Below, one piece after another: positions 19,601 through 28,791 of a DNA stretch of 64,000 bases. The notes under the pieces are model-generated. The model was not told the origin of the DNA, ran no database searches, and saw only the letters and a list, made by a program, of their open reading frames with translations. The position numbers and the translations under genes are program-made. Numbering within the stretch: the first letter of the stretch is position 1; the number at the start of each line of letters is the position of its first letter. The stretch comes from Oscillospiraceae bacterium (GTDB taxonomy: Bacteria; Bacillota; Clostridia; Oscillospirales; CAG-272). The DNA lies in the NCBI GenBank assembly GCA_015064685.1, contig SVRT01000006.1:56285-120284 (forward strand), given 5' to 3'.

Positions 19601-20842
19601 GCATGCGTAGGTAAGCTCGCCGTCGATCATTGTCTGTGAGAATGTATGAGGCTCGTTCTCTACAGCAGCGAGACCGCACTGGTAGCAGGTCTCGGCAAGA
19701 GTATGCGTGCCGTCATCATTGATTATGTACTTATGCTCGATGGGATTGCCGTTTTCGTCAACGCACTCCTTCTTATCGGTGACACCGCCGCCGTTAAGAA
19801 TATCGTCGTATGTAACAACAACCTTCTCGTTCTCGATAAACGACTTCGCGTCGTCGAGATTATCGCACAGAAGCGCGTATGCGAAATTAAAGCTCTCATC
19901 TCCAACCGTCTTTGCGGTAACCTTGAGATCACCGAGATAGAAATCGCCGACCGCATCGGGAGCATATCCGCTATACGTGGTTATCGGCTCGCCCGTTTCG
20001 GCATCTGTGGTGGTGGTAGAGCTATATGCCTTTGTAAGATCGACTACGATTGTCACCCAGCCCGAAGGAAGACCCATAAAGCTGAGAGGAAGCGCGTTTG
20101 CCGCGTGAACCGACTTGATAGTAGCCGAGAAGGAGCTCTGCGATCTGGGCAGACGGACCTTCATAACAAGGTACTTACCCGTGGGAACGTTAGCGTCGCC
20201 GCCTGTCATTACGGAAATGGTTGCAGTACCGCTTCCCTCCTTGGAGTAGGAGCCAAATCCCACACCCGAGTCAAAGCCAAAGCTCTGTGTATATCCGCCC
20301 GCAACGTCAACGCGTGTAGCAAGCTCACCTGCCGAGAAGAAGAGGTTGATCTCGTAAGGCACCTGCTGCTTATAAGCTCTGTACTTACATACCGAGCATC
20401 TGAAGGAATAGAGAAGAAGGTCGCCCTCGTCCTCCACCTTTTCCTCAAATTCGTGGCTCTGCAGCTTACCCTCGCCCTTGCCGCAAACAGAGCAAGCAGG
20501 CTTCCAGTGACCCTCGGGAAGAGCCGCGTAAGGATGCTCGCATCCTGTTTCCTCAGGATCGGTATCATCGGGCTCGGTCACGGGATCGGTCTCCCGGGGC
20601 TCTGTGTCCGCAGGATCGGTATCCTCGGGATCTGTCTCGGGATCGCTTTCCTTGTCGGAAACGGGATCGCTCTCAACGTCGCCGCCTGTTTCCTTGTCGC
20701 CCTCCGTCACCTTTTCGGTCTCTTTGGAGGGTGTCTTGCCGCCGTCCTTATCATCGCCCGAGTTATCGCAAGCGACAAGATAAAGAGCGGAGGTCAGGAT
20801 CATTGAAAGGACTAAGATCAAAGATATTATTCTTTTTCTCAT
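16652..20842 (-). CDS. Giant modular surface lipoprotein, five modules (1396 aa)
   Basis: ATG at 20842 with AAAGGAGATA upstream. Lipobox LVAC; stalk of SDPE/TDPE units. Cys segments begin near residues 101 (CEHPYAALPEGHWKPACSVCG), 360, 638 and 1120. A DTPEDDTPE linker near residues 850-880 separates the third module from a Cys-less fourth one, the same plan as in the neighbour at 11670-16454 but with a shorter linker. The third module carries the GCHLNISGG loop. The C-terminal tail VNVADGSKVTE resembles those of two other members (VADGSEITE, VNVADGSAAN). It is most similar in order and wording to the 11670-16454 protein, suggesting a local duplication. Role unknown; surface anchoring is inferred. 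Confidence 0.9.
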   Translation of the reverse strand: MRKRIISLILVLSMILTSALYLVACDNSGDDKDGGKTPSKETEKVTEGDKETGGDVESDPVSDKESDPETDPEDTDPADTEPRETDPVTEPDDTDPEETGCEHPYAALPEGHWKPACSVCGKGEGKLQSHEFEEKVEDEGDLLLYSFRCSVCKYRAYKQQVPYEINLFFSAGELATRVDVAGGYTQSFGFDSGVGFGSYSKEGSGTATISVMTGGDANVPTGKYLVMKVRLPRSQSSFSATIKSVHAANALPLSFMGLPSGWVTIVVDLTKAYSSTTTTDAETGEPITTYSGYAPDAVGDFYLGDLKVTAKTVGDESFNFAYALLCDNLDDAKSFIENEKVVVTYDDILNGGGVTDKKECVDENGNPIEHKYIINDDGTHTLAETCYQCGLAAVENEPHTFSQTMIDGELTYACSACKVSQFGANINKYFSADDVNSSACTYFRIIRNGDNGIGIDPVGGFEYMSFSSTGNTAQILFARNTADSSDSEEAAAFNVGKAKYFIIRLRTNTVDQSFGINFSTTGSPLVDGKKNGVVVGQFHSSSTLQFPTTVGGADEWVTYVADLSAIIPSVYAEDDTGTITLKNFYFHVGDANFSSEHVFDVQYMAFVDDWDEVEAMVNDEKVVSVSGNGTGSWVMTEGRACVGQHSCVVNNVDGVMRVECSMCGAVVKEISVPEGINYYADLSTMDKMANSLAKLQFDSEAGVLYNRYEGASGCHLNISGGSGGGKYTVDTYDTGSYILIKYRLKGTVNLEIATGDFGDNPLYTNPTRPLYSSIGTRLCMGGLSDWTVALIKIPDGINYTKGSNQQLGVRLTASGGEYIFDVSYFAVVDSIDEAKLLLEEGEEYVDLGESWEGNDTPVDTPEDDTPEIDREFTSTILGPDELVTPVEKPTGKFDIQKLTEDGMEFVRISNMTVNGDGWAAVNYANSSHTVKGRYFAIKVRIGENGLNQSYLKLYTGTTGSLVNEGQGISFKVVEDGEWAVIVVDLLTRIKDKNTFMIQNSDGSYTIRYFALRPFSHIQAGGVKVDSTEADPDAKYMYKYINTAGRTRWSEVELTEAEMASMGYATFDGIYKMSVQPEMYMDIAYIAFFEDMSQLKDVIDDEVYQWSVDATTNAPLKTEDGTCVICTPQEIANGSIYSYVCSFCGKEFATKTVSDGVKAYYSAGHIATAGTGALASGPQHYRLDKVVTDTNGAGASLIADGETVATRIYGNDMGQTGQLIWQKTNDDGKHNGSAAQKYTRDMGQAKYFVIRLRTNDPSRLITVNLSSEGVNGTSNVHVNVAAEGADKWATYVIDLEAAGTNQEGMGVWAKKVTTTDADGEGGNDPVTETAETYVMDTFFINFVNISSTQYADIEFVAFAETWADVDTLTPDEVAYSITEVMGAFEKVNVADGSKVTE

Positions 20843-20882
20843 AATCGTATCTCCTTTTTGTTAAAAAAAACTCACTATGCAC

Positions 20883-20911
20883 ATTATATACTCGATTTTT
20901 CACAATGTAAA
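20883..20911 (-). promoter_or_regulatory. Sigma-A promoter of the 16652-20842 gene
   Basis: TTTACA (20906-20911), 17-base spacer, TATAAT (20883-20888) on the minus strand. The rest of the gap 20843-21184 is AT-rich and holds nothing else besides the terminator at 21121-21156. Confidence 0.7.
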
Positions 20912-21120
20912 TATCGAATTCTATCATATTTATTGCAAAAAATGAAGAAGCGCTGCGCAAAGCAATAAAGGTACACGTACCCATTATTATTTTTATTATA
21001 TATTATATTTTTTTCAAAGTCAACAAGCTTTTTGCCTTCCCCTCCCTTTTTGAGGCTCAAAAAACAAATTTTGGCGTTTCGCACAAAACAAAACTTTTAT
21101 TTTTATGCATTTTTCCATAC

Positions 21121-21156
21121 AAAAAAGCTCCGCGACCCGAGATATCGGGTCGCGGA
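21121..21156 (-). terminator. Strong intrinsic terminator of the 21185-24661 gene
   Basis: A 12-bp stem TCCGCGACCCGA / TCGGGTCGCGGA with a four-base loop, then GCTTTTTT on the minus strand. Confidence 0.85.
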
Positions 21157-21184
21157 TAAAATATGTTTTAATTTATCTTCGGTA

Positions 21185-24100
21185 TTACTGAGCGGACTTC
21201 TCAACAAAGCCGTTTTCAAATCCATTTTCATAGAGACGGTAGCTCTCGCCGCCGATAACGCCCTCTGCCTCTGCTATATCGTCAACTATCGCGAAATATG
21301 CAATGTCGATGTAGTAGGGATCCTCGATCCAGAAGCCTGCGTCATCCTTTGAGCTTCCGCCCGTTGTGAGACGGAACTTTACCGTCTGCTCGGAATCGGT
21401 AGTATATCCCTTACCACCCTCGGTTGTAAGTCCGGAGAGATCGATGACGAAGATAAGCCACTTGCCCTCGTCCTCTTCTGCAGGCTTATACGTAGTACTC
21501 GTGTGAGATGAATGATCACCCGTCTGAGCGTCGAAGTTAAACGCTCTGCCGTCAGAGCGGACCTTAAGGACCGCGTAGCGTCCCGTGTCTATGGTGTAGC
21601 TTGAAAGCGCGCCGCCACCTGTTCCTCCGTTGAGGTTGATATGTGTGTTACCGAACGTAGCTTCAACTCTGACGTATCTGTCGCCGCTTTCCTGATCAAC
21701 AGTAGCACTCTGCACCTTAGCATCGGAGTGATTTCCGCTTGCCTGCACTTTGTTCACCTGATAGAAGCATCCGATAGCCGTGGTATCAAAGAACTTATTT
21801 ATATCAGCAGAAACCTCCTGCTCGCGGAGAGTCTCTCCACAGACCGAGCAAGCCACCTTGTTGGTCTGGCTTCCGTCGCCGTTTACCGTTGTGGTGCATC
21901 CGTAAGCGTGATAGCTCTCAAGGCACTTACCTGTCGCAACGTCAGCCATACCGTAGCTGCCCGTTCTGTCGGCTACTACGACGACTGTATCCTCCTCGAC
22001 GAGCGCGTCAATCTCTGCCCAGCCGCCTTCAACGTATGCTATATACTCGATATCGACGTACGTGCTCTTGGGGAATGCGGCGAAGTTGAGGTAGAAGGAG
22101 TCGATGATATACTCGTCGTCCGACGGGTCGTCGGGCGTTCCCATATCGTCCTTTACGTAGGACGCGGGATCAATATTCTTGAGATTAACAACGTATGTAG
22201 TCCACTCGTCAGCCTCGGATGCGCTAAGCGGGATCTTGATTCCTACCATACCGCCGTAGTTGCGTCCGAGCGCATTACCCTCCTCGGCGTTATACATCGT
22301 GGTACTGTAAACCATTTCAAATGCCTGAGCGGGTCTGGAGGTTCTCAATCTAATAACGAGCCACTCCGCCTGTCCGACGCTCTCGGTGTATTGCTCCTTT
22401 TGGGATGCAGTCTGACCTGCCCACATATCTGCCTGAGCTCTCTGCCAGAGCGCCTGACCCGTAACGACGTCGGTTCCCGCCTCGCCGTTTGCATCACGGT
22501 AGCCTGTAAATCTCGAGTAAACGAATTCCGCATCCCCGTCGTAAAGGGTCATAGCTCCCTTACCGCTCGGCGAACCGTTTATCTGGAAGTAAGTCGTCGC
22601 GGTAGAGGAGATCTCACCGGGATAGTAGTAACGGGAGACGTCTGCTCCTACGGTCTTTGTCGCCGCGGGGTTGCCGCAAAGCGAGCAGAGGAACCGATAG
22701 GTGGATGTTCCGTCGTCGTTCTTTGTTATCTCAGCATCTCCGGGCAAGTGCGCGCCAACGCATCCGCGGTCTTCGGTACTTACCCAGTTTCCGTTTCCGC
22801 TCGAGTCACCGAGATAGAATATCTGCTCCTCGTCAACGAGTCCCGCAACTTCTTCCCAAGTCGAGCAGTAAGCCATGTAAGAAAGATCAAGTGTAACGCC
22901 CTCGGCGAAAGTGCCGTGACACATGGTGAAGTAATAGGTATCCACTATGTAGTCGCCGTTCTTATCCGCAAGGTACTTCGTCGGGAATACCTCTGCGAGG
23001 TTGATAACGTACGTGTTCCAGGTATCCTTAGGCGTAGAGCCTACGGGGATAGAGAAGCTTGAGTTGCCCTCTCCGGAATCAAAGCCTGCGTGACCCGTGG
23101 TACTGATGGTGACGACCATAGGGTTAAGACCGTCGGTGTTAACTCTTATTCTTAGCACAAAGTAGATAGCGTCTCCGACGTTGATCCTGATACCGTTCTC
23201 GGCATCGCCGTTGTTAACGGGGTTCTGGTCCTTGTCGTCACGGGCAAAGATGACCTGCGCGACCTTGTCCTTGAAGTTGATGGGACCCTCGTATCTTGTG
23301 TAAGCGTCACCGGTCTCAACCGTCATTCCGTGGTTGAAGCCCGAGTAGGGGTAGTAGATGATACCGCCCGCGTTGAGCTCACTTGCGCTGTAATACTTGT
23401 TTACATCATCGGGAACTACCTTGTAGTACATCGAGTACCCGCATATCGAGCACTCGAAGGAGTTTCTGCCGTTGCCGGTGATCTCAACGAAGGTGTGAGG
23501 CTCATCGGTAACCGCGATAGTACCGCAGATAAAGCAAGGCTCCTCAAGGGTATGCGTTCCGTTTTCATCGTCGATTATGAAGTCATGCTTACATTCAACG
23601 ATATGCTTCTCGGGGGGAAGGGTGAGAGCGTCGTCGTAAATGTAGTAGTTGTTCTCTCCCTCGATGAAGTCCATAATGTCCTCTCTCTCCTCGCAGAATA
23701 CTACGTAAGAGATGTCGAAGGACTCACCCGAGCCAACGTAAGAGCTTACTGCAAAGCTCTTGAGGTAAAATTCCTCGTCGGGATCGGGGTAATAACCCAT
23801 ATTGACGTCGTTGCCGTCAGATCCCACCGTCGTCTTTGTGATCTTGGCAAGATCAAGCACGAGCGTAACCCAACCGGGCTTGAGATCGTTGAGCTTAAGA
23901 TCGTATGTCTTATTCGCGTGAACAGACTGGATATGGAGCGTTACAGAGGTCTGAGATCTCGGCAGACGAAGCTTGATAGCCATATACTGACCCACCGGAT
24001 CGTCCTCGGTAGAGCCTGCGTCCTCGACCCAGATCTTAGCTATCGCACCCGCGGAAGAGCTGTCTCTGCCGAAGCGTCCGTAGCCTATACCCGATTCAAA

Positions 24101-24661
24101 GTGGTAAACGCCCTCAACTCCGCCCGAAGCGTCGAGATTAGCAAGCTCGCTTGCGGGGTAGAAAAGATTTATCTCGTAAGGAACCTCCTGTCCGTATGCC
24201 TCAAACGAGCAGATGTCACAGACGTAGGAGAAGTAGATAAGGTCACCCTCATCCTCCTGATATTCAGTATACTGGTGATCCTGAACGCGTCCCTCACCCT
24301 TGCCGCACTTGTCGCACGCAGGCTTCCAGTGACCCTCTTGGGTCGCCGCATAAGGATGGTAGCATTCGGTCTCCTTTTCTTCATCATCGGTCTCTTTCTC
24401 ACTGCCGTCGGTCTCGGGATCCTCGGGATCAGTCTCGGGGTCCTCGGGGTTAGTCTCGGACTCCGCGGGATCGGTCTCAGGCTCCGCGGGATCGGTCTCG
24501 GGATCAGACTCCTCGGGCTCTGTCTCGATGACAGTCTCCGAAGCCGTCTGCTGAGGCTTCTCGTCGGGCTTCTCCTCACCGCCGTCGCAAGCAAAGAGCG
24601 ACAGGAGCGCGGCAAGCGTGAGCAAAACCGTCAAAAGCTTAAATAAAGTGGTCTTTTTCAT
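21185..24661 (-). CDS. Giant modular surface lipoprotein, four modules (1158 aa)
   Basis: The start at 24661 (MKKTTLFKLLTV) is preferred over the longer frame from 24733 because AGGAGGAATTCAA directly precedes it. Lipobox LFAC, then a stalk of EDPETDPE units. Cys segments start near residues 98 (YHPYAATQEGHWKPACDKCG), 355 (CKHDF, CFICG, CSICG), 630 (CVGAHLPG, CSLCG) and 909 (CLESYHAYGC, CSVCG). The second and third modules are the STTG/EWTTYVVNL subtype and the fourth is the HINLNGGTGGGA subtype. The third module's partner strand reads YVDIEYIAYVEGGW. It ends in NGFENGFVEKSAQ rather than the VADGS tail of its neighbours. Own promoter at 24755-24783. Confidence 0.9.
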   Translation of the reverse strand: MKKTTLFKLLTVLLTLAALLSLFACDGGEEKPDEKPQQTASETVIETEPEESDPETDPAEPETDPAESETNPEDPETDPEDPETDGSEKETDDEEKETECYHPYAATQEGHWKPACDKCGKGEGRVQDHQYTEYQEDEGDLIYFSYVCDICSFEAYGQEVPYEINLFYPASELANLDASGGVEGVYHFESGIGYGRFGRDSSSAGAIAKIWVEDAGSTEDDPVGQYMAIKLRLPRSQTSVTLHIQSVHANKTYDLKLNDLKPGWVTLVLDLAKITKTTVGSDGNDVNMGYYPDPDEEFYLKSFAVSSYVGSGESFDISYVVFCEEREDIMDFIEGENNYYIYDDALTLPPEKHIVECKHDFIIDDENGTHTLEEPCFICGTIAVTDEPHTFVEITGNGRNSFECSICGYSMYYKVVPDDVNKYYSASELNAGGIIYYPYSGFNHGMTVETGDAYTRYEGPINFKDKVAQVIFARDDKDQNPVNNGDAENGIRINVGDAIYFVLRIRVNTDGLNPMVVTISTTGHAGFDSGEGNSSFSIPVGSTPKDTWNTYVINLAEVFPTKYLADKNGDYIVDTYYFTMCHGTFAEGVTLDLSYMAYCSTWEEVAGLVDEEQIFYLGDSSGNGNWVSTEDRGCVGAHLPGDAEITKNDDGTSTYRFLCSLCGNPAATKTVGADVSRYYYPGEISSTATTYFQINGSPSGKGAMTLYDGDAEFVYSRFTGYRDANGEAGTDVVTGQALWQRAQADMWAGQTASQKEQYTESVGQAEWLVIRLRTSRPAQAFEMVYSTTMYNAEEGNALGRNYGGMVGIKIPLSASEADEWTTYVVNLKNIDPASYVKDDMGTPDDPSDDEYIIDSFYLNFAAFPKSTYVDIEYIAYVEGGWAEIDALVEEDTVVVVADRTGSYGMADVATGKCLESYHAYGCTTTVNGDGSQTNKVACSVCGETLREQEVSADINKFFDTTAIGCFYQVNKVQASGNHSDAKVQSATVDQESGDRYVRVEATFGNTHINLNGGTGGGALSSYTIDTGRYAVLKVRSDGRAFNFDAQTGDHSSHTSTTYKPAEEDEGKWLIFVIDLSGLTTEGGKGYTTDSEQTVKFRLTTGGSSKDDAGFWIEDPYYIDIAYFAIVDDIAEAEGVIGGESYRLYENGFENGFVEKSAQ

Positions 24662-24754
24662 TTGAATTCCTCCTGGAACAAATTCTGAACGGGAAAGCAT
24701 ACTGCCCACGGGCAGCATACCCGCAAAATACAAATTCCCATTATTCTAAACTAT

Positions 24755-24783
24755 ATTATATTATCATATATCACAAAAATCAA
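24755..24783 (-). promoter_or_regulatory. Sigma-A promoter of the 21185-24661 gene
   Basis: TTGATT (24778-24783), 17-base spacer, TATAAT (24755-24760) on the minus strand. The 29390-33877 gene has the same -35, spacing and -10. Confidence 0.75.
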
Positions 24784-24891
24784 TGTTGAATTTGTGAACA
24801 AACACATATTTAGCACTTAGCACAATTATCCCCTTCACTTTTTAGTGATTTCAACAACGCCGTTCACACAAATTTTACATTTACACTCTTT

Positions 24892-25325
24892 CAAATTTTG
24901 ATTTGTCGGGGACGCGGGGGGATGCGGGGACGCGTGCCTCCGGCGGGTCGCTTTTTGGAAAAAAGCTCCGCAAAAACTTTCAATATTTTGGGTCCTTTTA
25001 GGGTGGCGTAGGATTTTTCGCCACCAAAGGTGGCTAAAAAAATCCCTCACTGACGTTTTTGTATTGATAGGGTGTTAAACCCAGCCGATGAAAAACCTTT
25101 AAGCTCAAAGAATATCTAAGTTTAAAAAAGCTTTTGAAACGATTTTTTATTTACTCGCAACACGATAGCAGTGGGGCTATGCAGGTGCGACACGGTGTAG
25201 ATTGATAAACCGTCTTAACTTGTATAAAATATACTTTGGGGTTTTGGGGGTGTGGGGGGCTTTTTTCCCTGGAAAAGCCCCCCACGCGCGTCCCCCCACG
25301 CGCGTCCCCTATAAACTACAATTTA
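24892..25325 (+). repeat. Interspersed structured repeat, copy B (about 434 bp)
   Basis: Occupies most of the gap 24662-25425. Same family and orientation as 2376-2896. It lacks the 95-bp internal segment after GGTCCTTTTAG. Its central hairpin reads GGATTTTTCGCCACC-AAA-GGTGGCTAAAAAAATCC, so both arms have changed together relative to copy A (CGCCGC/GCGGC). The G-rich stem near the right end pairs GGGGGGCTTTT with AAAAGCCCCCC. Confidence 0.85.
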
Positions 25326-25338
25326 TCTTCCCTCGAAG

Positions 25339-25380
25339 CAAAAAAATCCCACCGCCATCACAAGCGTGACGGTGGTGAGA
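25339..25380 (-). terminator. Intrinsic terminator of the 25426-28659 gene
   Basis: Stem CACCGCCATCAC / GTGACGGTGGTG with one G-T pair and one mismatch, followed on the minus strand by ATTTTTTTGC. Confidence 0.75.
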
Positions 25381-25425
25381 TTTTATTAAAAAGTCAAATT
25401 TTCTTTTTTATTTATCAAACGAAGA

Positions 25426-28400
25426 TCAGTTGCCCTCGGTAAGCTTCTTCACCTCAAACGCACCCGAAACAGAGGTAATATTGATAACGCTATCCTCTCC
25501 CGCAAGATCGGCAACGTCGCTCCAATCTCCCTCAACGAATGCCATATATTCAAAGGAAAGATTGCCTGTTCCGCCGACAATGTCGAATATAAGCGTATCA
25601 ACGACGTAGGAGTCCTCGCCCTCAGCCTTCGTGTGATAGTCACCGACTACCGCAGCGAGATCAATAACGTAGGTTGCCCACTCGTCAACTTCCGCCGCAG
25701 CCGCAAACGGGATACTTATGCTCTTCCAACCAATATTTGTCGCGTAGGTGTCGCCCGCCTCGATGCCCTTCTCACCCGTGATGTCGAAGAAACTGCCCTC
25801 GCCGAAGGGGTTATCCACCTCAGCGATCGCGGTGGGAGCATTCTTGCCCTTCGTACTGTACGCGATGCTCAGAGTTCTCTCAAGATCATTCGTCTTGGCT
25901 CTGAGAACCAAAAATCTCGCGTTCCCGATATTTGCGGTATCATTCTCGCTTGAACGCATGTTGTGGGGGCAATCAACCTGAGCGCGATACCAGATTATCT
26001 GGCGGTTGCCAAGCTCTTTTCCGCACACCGCGTCGGTTACGGGATCAAACCCGGTCGTACCCTTCGAGCCAAGGTGGTAGGTCTTCGCATCGTTGACCAT
26101 GCTCTGTCCCGTGTAGTATTTCGAAACGCTTGCAGATACCGTCTTTTCATAGACCTTTACCGAGCAGACCGAGCAGGCTGCGCTGTAAAGTGTTCCGCCG
26201 TCGACTTCTGTGGAGGCAAGCTGCGAAAATGAGTGAATCGCGCATGAGTTGTCAGCGGTCTTTTTTGTCTCACTTGAATCCTTGGAGACCGAAAGCTCGT
26301 AAATATCGTCAACAACGATTCCGCTAAGGTCGTCAAGGCTGTCGCACATAGCGATATACGCGATATCCATATAGTCGGACTCGTCGGCGATAGTCTGGTA
26401 GTTGGAGAACGGACGGATCTGAATATATCTTGTATGATATCCGTCGCTGTCGGCAACGAAATAATTTGCAGGATCGTTTATACGTGTCGAAAGGTCAACG
26501 ACAATGGTATGCCACTCGTTATCCTCTGCGACCTTTACGGCAACACCCATTGCTTCAACCACGTTGCCCGTCTTAGTTGAGCAATACATCTTGAGATAAG
26601 TCTGACCGTTGCCGTTCTTGCCGACGCGTATCTTCATAATGAGATACTGACCCGTCACGCCCTTCTCACCGTGAATAAGGTTGATCGAGCCCCAGCCGCC
26701 TGGAGCCTTGAAGTTGTCAACGCGAACGAAGCTGACTCCGTTCTCGGTCTTGAGAGTTTTGTCGTGAGTTCCCTGCGCACCGACCGCCGAGGATGCAATA
26801 TAATCGGGGGATGCGAAGTAAAGCGCGTCATCCGATACGCCGTATTCCTTTGTGTCACCGCATGCGGGGCAGACTCCTACGTAGTAGCCGTCGACCACCT
26901 TTGTATCGTACGAGTGATCTCCCGTGCAGGAGCCGGAAGCGATATTTACGTTAACAACGCCCGAGCCTGTCGTAAGGAGGACCTCCTCCTCGTCAACGAG
27001 GACGTCGATCTCCTTGTATCCTCCCTCAACGAACGCCATATAAGCCACGTCAATGTACGTCGACGATGCCATGGTGGGTGTAAAGGTGAAATAGAAGGAA
27101 TCGACAACGTACGTACCCGTCTCTGTGTCCTTTGCGTATGCTCTGCCGAAGAAGGACTCAAGATCGATCGCTATCACACCCCATTCGCCGTTTTCAAGAG
27201 AGGTAAGAGGAAGATTAGTGCCGCCTGACATTCCGTCATAGCCCGTAGTGCTGAAGGAGAAGCTCACCTTCTGCGTATTATCGTTTGTTCTTATCTTAAT
27301 AACAAGGTATTTGGAATTTCCAACGTCCCAGGTGTACTGCTGGTTTGGGGAGGTGTTGGCAGTATCGCTGTAGGAACGGTTGTAAAGCACCTGACCTATC
27401 TTGTCGCTTCCGATGATCCTTCCGTAAGGAATATCGCCTTCCTCAAAGACGAATTGACCGTAGGACTTGCCGTTGTTGACCTGATAATAGGTCGTAGCGG
27501 TCTTACCCCACATAAATGGAGTGATCATATTCACAGCAGTGGAAATATCCTTTGAGTAATAAGCGTGCGCGCAGATCTCACAGCCAACCGTGTATACACC
27601 GTCGCTGATAAATTCCGCGTTATTCTCGCTGTGCGTCATGCGAGGTCCCTCGGGAGTACGACAGATCTCACACGCGCCCTCCCAGTGACCGTCCTTGTCG
27701 GAGAGCCAATGGTTGCCGTCGCAGACGTCGGTGTTGAGAACATAGCCGCAGGTTGCGCAGTAGTGCATCCTGCACGCGTCGCCGTATTTTACCGAAAGAG
27801 TGGTGTCGTGAGCCGCCTTCTCACCCTCTGCCGTTCCGCACTTACCGCAGGCAAGCATAGTATGTCCGTTATCGTCCGCAATATAGGGATGCGAGCATTC
27901 TACGTCTACAAGCTTTGCCGCAAAGCTCTCGTCAAAGTATTGCATACTCGAGGCGGTGAAATAGGAGAGCTGACCGTACATTCCGATAAAGTACGCGTCG
28001 TCACCCACCGCGAAAGCGAGGGTAGAGGTCTCTCTGTCAAAGGAGTAGAGAGTAGCCGCCTCAAGATCAAAGGTGATCTGCACAAGCTTGCCAACCTTAT
28101 TTGCGTTTATGTAATATTTTGCGCCGTTTTCAATGAAATAAATGTAGAAATTGCCGTCAACTCTCTCAAGCCTTACTCTTACCGCGCTATCCTTGTCGGA
28201 CGTGGAGGTAGGATAATAGCTGTCGGTCTTGCCGTCGAGATAGAGAGTCTTTCCAAGCTCGTCCTGCTTTACGGCAAAGAGATAGTCGGTGTCTGCAAGG
28301 ATCTCCTGCTCCTCGGGATCGGTAGGTGTCTCGGGGTCTGTAGGAACCTCGGGGTCTGTGGGAACCTCGGGATCTGTAGGAGTCTCGGGGTCTGTGGGAA

Positions 28401-28659
28401 CCTCGGGATCGGTAGGTGTCTCGGGATCTGTGGGAACCTCGGGATCGGTGGGAACCTCGGGATCGGTGGGAACCTCGGGATCGGTCTCATCGATCACGGG
28501 ATCCGTGGGTGTCTCGGGATCGGTCTCGGGTGCCTCTGTGGGCTTCTCTGTCGCATTTTGAGCAGGCTTCTGGGTCTCAGCGTCCTTATTGCCGCCATCG
28601 CAGGCAAAGAGCGAGAGAATCATAACTGCTGCGAGCAATATTGCAAAAAGCTTCTTCAT
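25426..28659 (-). CDS. Giant surface lipoprotein with hexapeptide-repeat stalk and an extra N-terminal domain (1077 aa)
   Basis: ATG at 28659 with AGGAGGAATACCT upstream. Lipobox LFAC. The stalk (about residues 60-116) is a tandem of nine [TV]PTDPE units encoded by an 18-bp repeat. Residues about 120-250 form a domain absent from the earlier array members (ADTDYLFAVKQDELGKTLYL, then YYINANKVGK, then AYFIGMYGQLSYF); similar segments occur in other gut Clostridia proteins as I recall them, with no known function. Then come several Cys pairs (CGKCG, CATCG, CEICR, CEICA; residues about 253-366), and three modules with Cys segments near residues 577 (CTGDHSY) and 803 (CAIHSF). It is less similar to the first five members than they are to one another. 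Confidence 0.9.
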   Translation of the reverse strand: MKKLFAILLAAVMILSLFACDGGNKDAETQKPAQNATEKPTEAPETDPETPTDPVIDETDPEVPTDPEVPTDPEVPTDPETPTDPEVPTDPETPTDPEVPTDPEVPTDPETPTDPEEQEILADTDYLFAVKQDELGKTLYLDGKTDSYYPTSTSDKDSAVRVRLERVDGNFYIYFIENGAKYYINANKVGKLVQITFDLEAATLYSFDRETSTLAFAVGDDAYFIGMYGQLSYFTASSMQYFDESFAAKLVDVECSHPYIADDNGHTMLACGKCGTAEGEKAAHDTTLSVKYGDACRMHYCATCGYVLNTDVCDGNHWLSDKDGHWEGACEICRTPEGPRMTHSENNAEFISDGVYTVGCEICAHAYYSKDISTAVNMITPFMWGKTATTYYQVNNGKSYGQFVFEEGDIPYGRIIGSDKIGQVLYNRSYSDTANTSPNQQYTWDVGNSKYLVIKIRTNDNTQKVSFSFSTTGYDGMSGGTNLPLTSLENGEWGVIAIDLESFFGRAYAKDTETGTYVVDSFYFTFTPTMASSTYIDVAYMAFVEGGYKEIDVLVDEEEVLLTTGSGVVNVNIASGSCTGDHSYDTKVVDGYYVGVCPACGDTKEYGVSDDALYFASPDYIASSAVGAQGTHDKTLKTENGVSFVRVDNFKAPGGWGSINLIHGEKGVTGQYLIMKIRVGKNGNGQTYLKMYCSTKTGNVVEAMGVAVKVAEDNEWHTIVVDLSTRINDPANYFVADSDGYHTRYIQIRPFSNYQTIADESDYMDIAYIAMCDSLDDLSGIVVDDIYELSVSKDSSETKKTADNSCAIHSFSQLASTEVDGGTLYSAACSVCSVKVYEKTVSASVSKYYTGQSMVNDAKTYHLGSKGTTGFDPVTDAVCGKELGNRQIIWYRAQVDCPHNMRSSENDTANIGNARFLVLRAKTNDLERTLSIAYSTKGKNAPTAIAEVDNPFGEGSFFDITGEKGIEAGDTYATNIGWKSISIPFAAAAEVDEWATYVIDLAAVVGDYHTKAEGEDSYVVDTLIFDIVGGTGNLSFEYMAFVEGDWSDVADLAGEDSVINITSVSGAFEVKKLTEGN
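28312..28480 (-). repeat. 18-bp tandem repeat encoding PTDPE[TV] stalk
   Basis: Nine units of the type GGATCTGTGGGAACCTC / GGATCGGTAGGTGTCTC, one hexapeptide each. The same unit recurs at 33537-33666 and 40768-40967 in two other lipoprotein genes. Because 18 is a multiple of three, slippage would alter stalk length and not the reading frame. Confidence 0.85.
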
Positions 28660-28691
28660 AGGTATTCCTCCTATTTATATATATCTAATCC

Positions 28692-28721
28692 ATTATACTT
28701 TATTTTTCTCACTCTTGTCAA
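28692..28721 (-). promoter_or_regulatory. Sigma-A promoter of the 25426-28659 gene
   Basis: TTGACA (28716-28721), 18-base spacer, TATAAT (28692-28697) on the minus strand. Confidence 0.7.
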
Positions 28722-28791
28722 TCGGCATATTGACAGTTATCCTATGATTTTTTTATTGATTTTGACGAAACGCATTTATTTGCCCTTCATA

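Noticed and set aside
24835..25050. 71-codon minus-strand frame with ASPTNQNLKE
   Set aside because: Encoded by the end of the 520-bp repeat; the same words (PTNQNLK) recur in several frames over other repeat ends.
28312..28480. Possible CRISPR or minisatellite noncoding array
   Set aside because: The 18-bp units encode an in-frame hexapeptide stalk directly after a lipobox, as in the other two copies.
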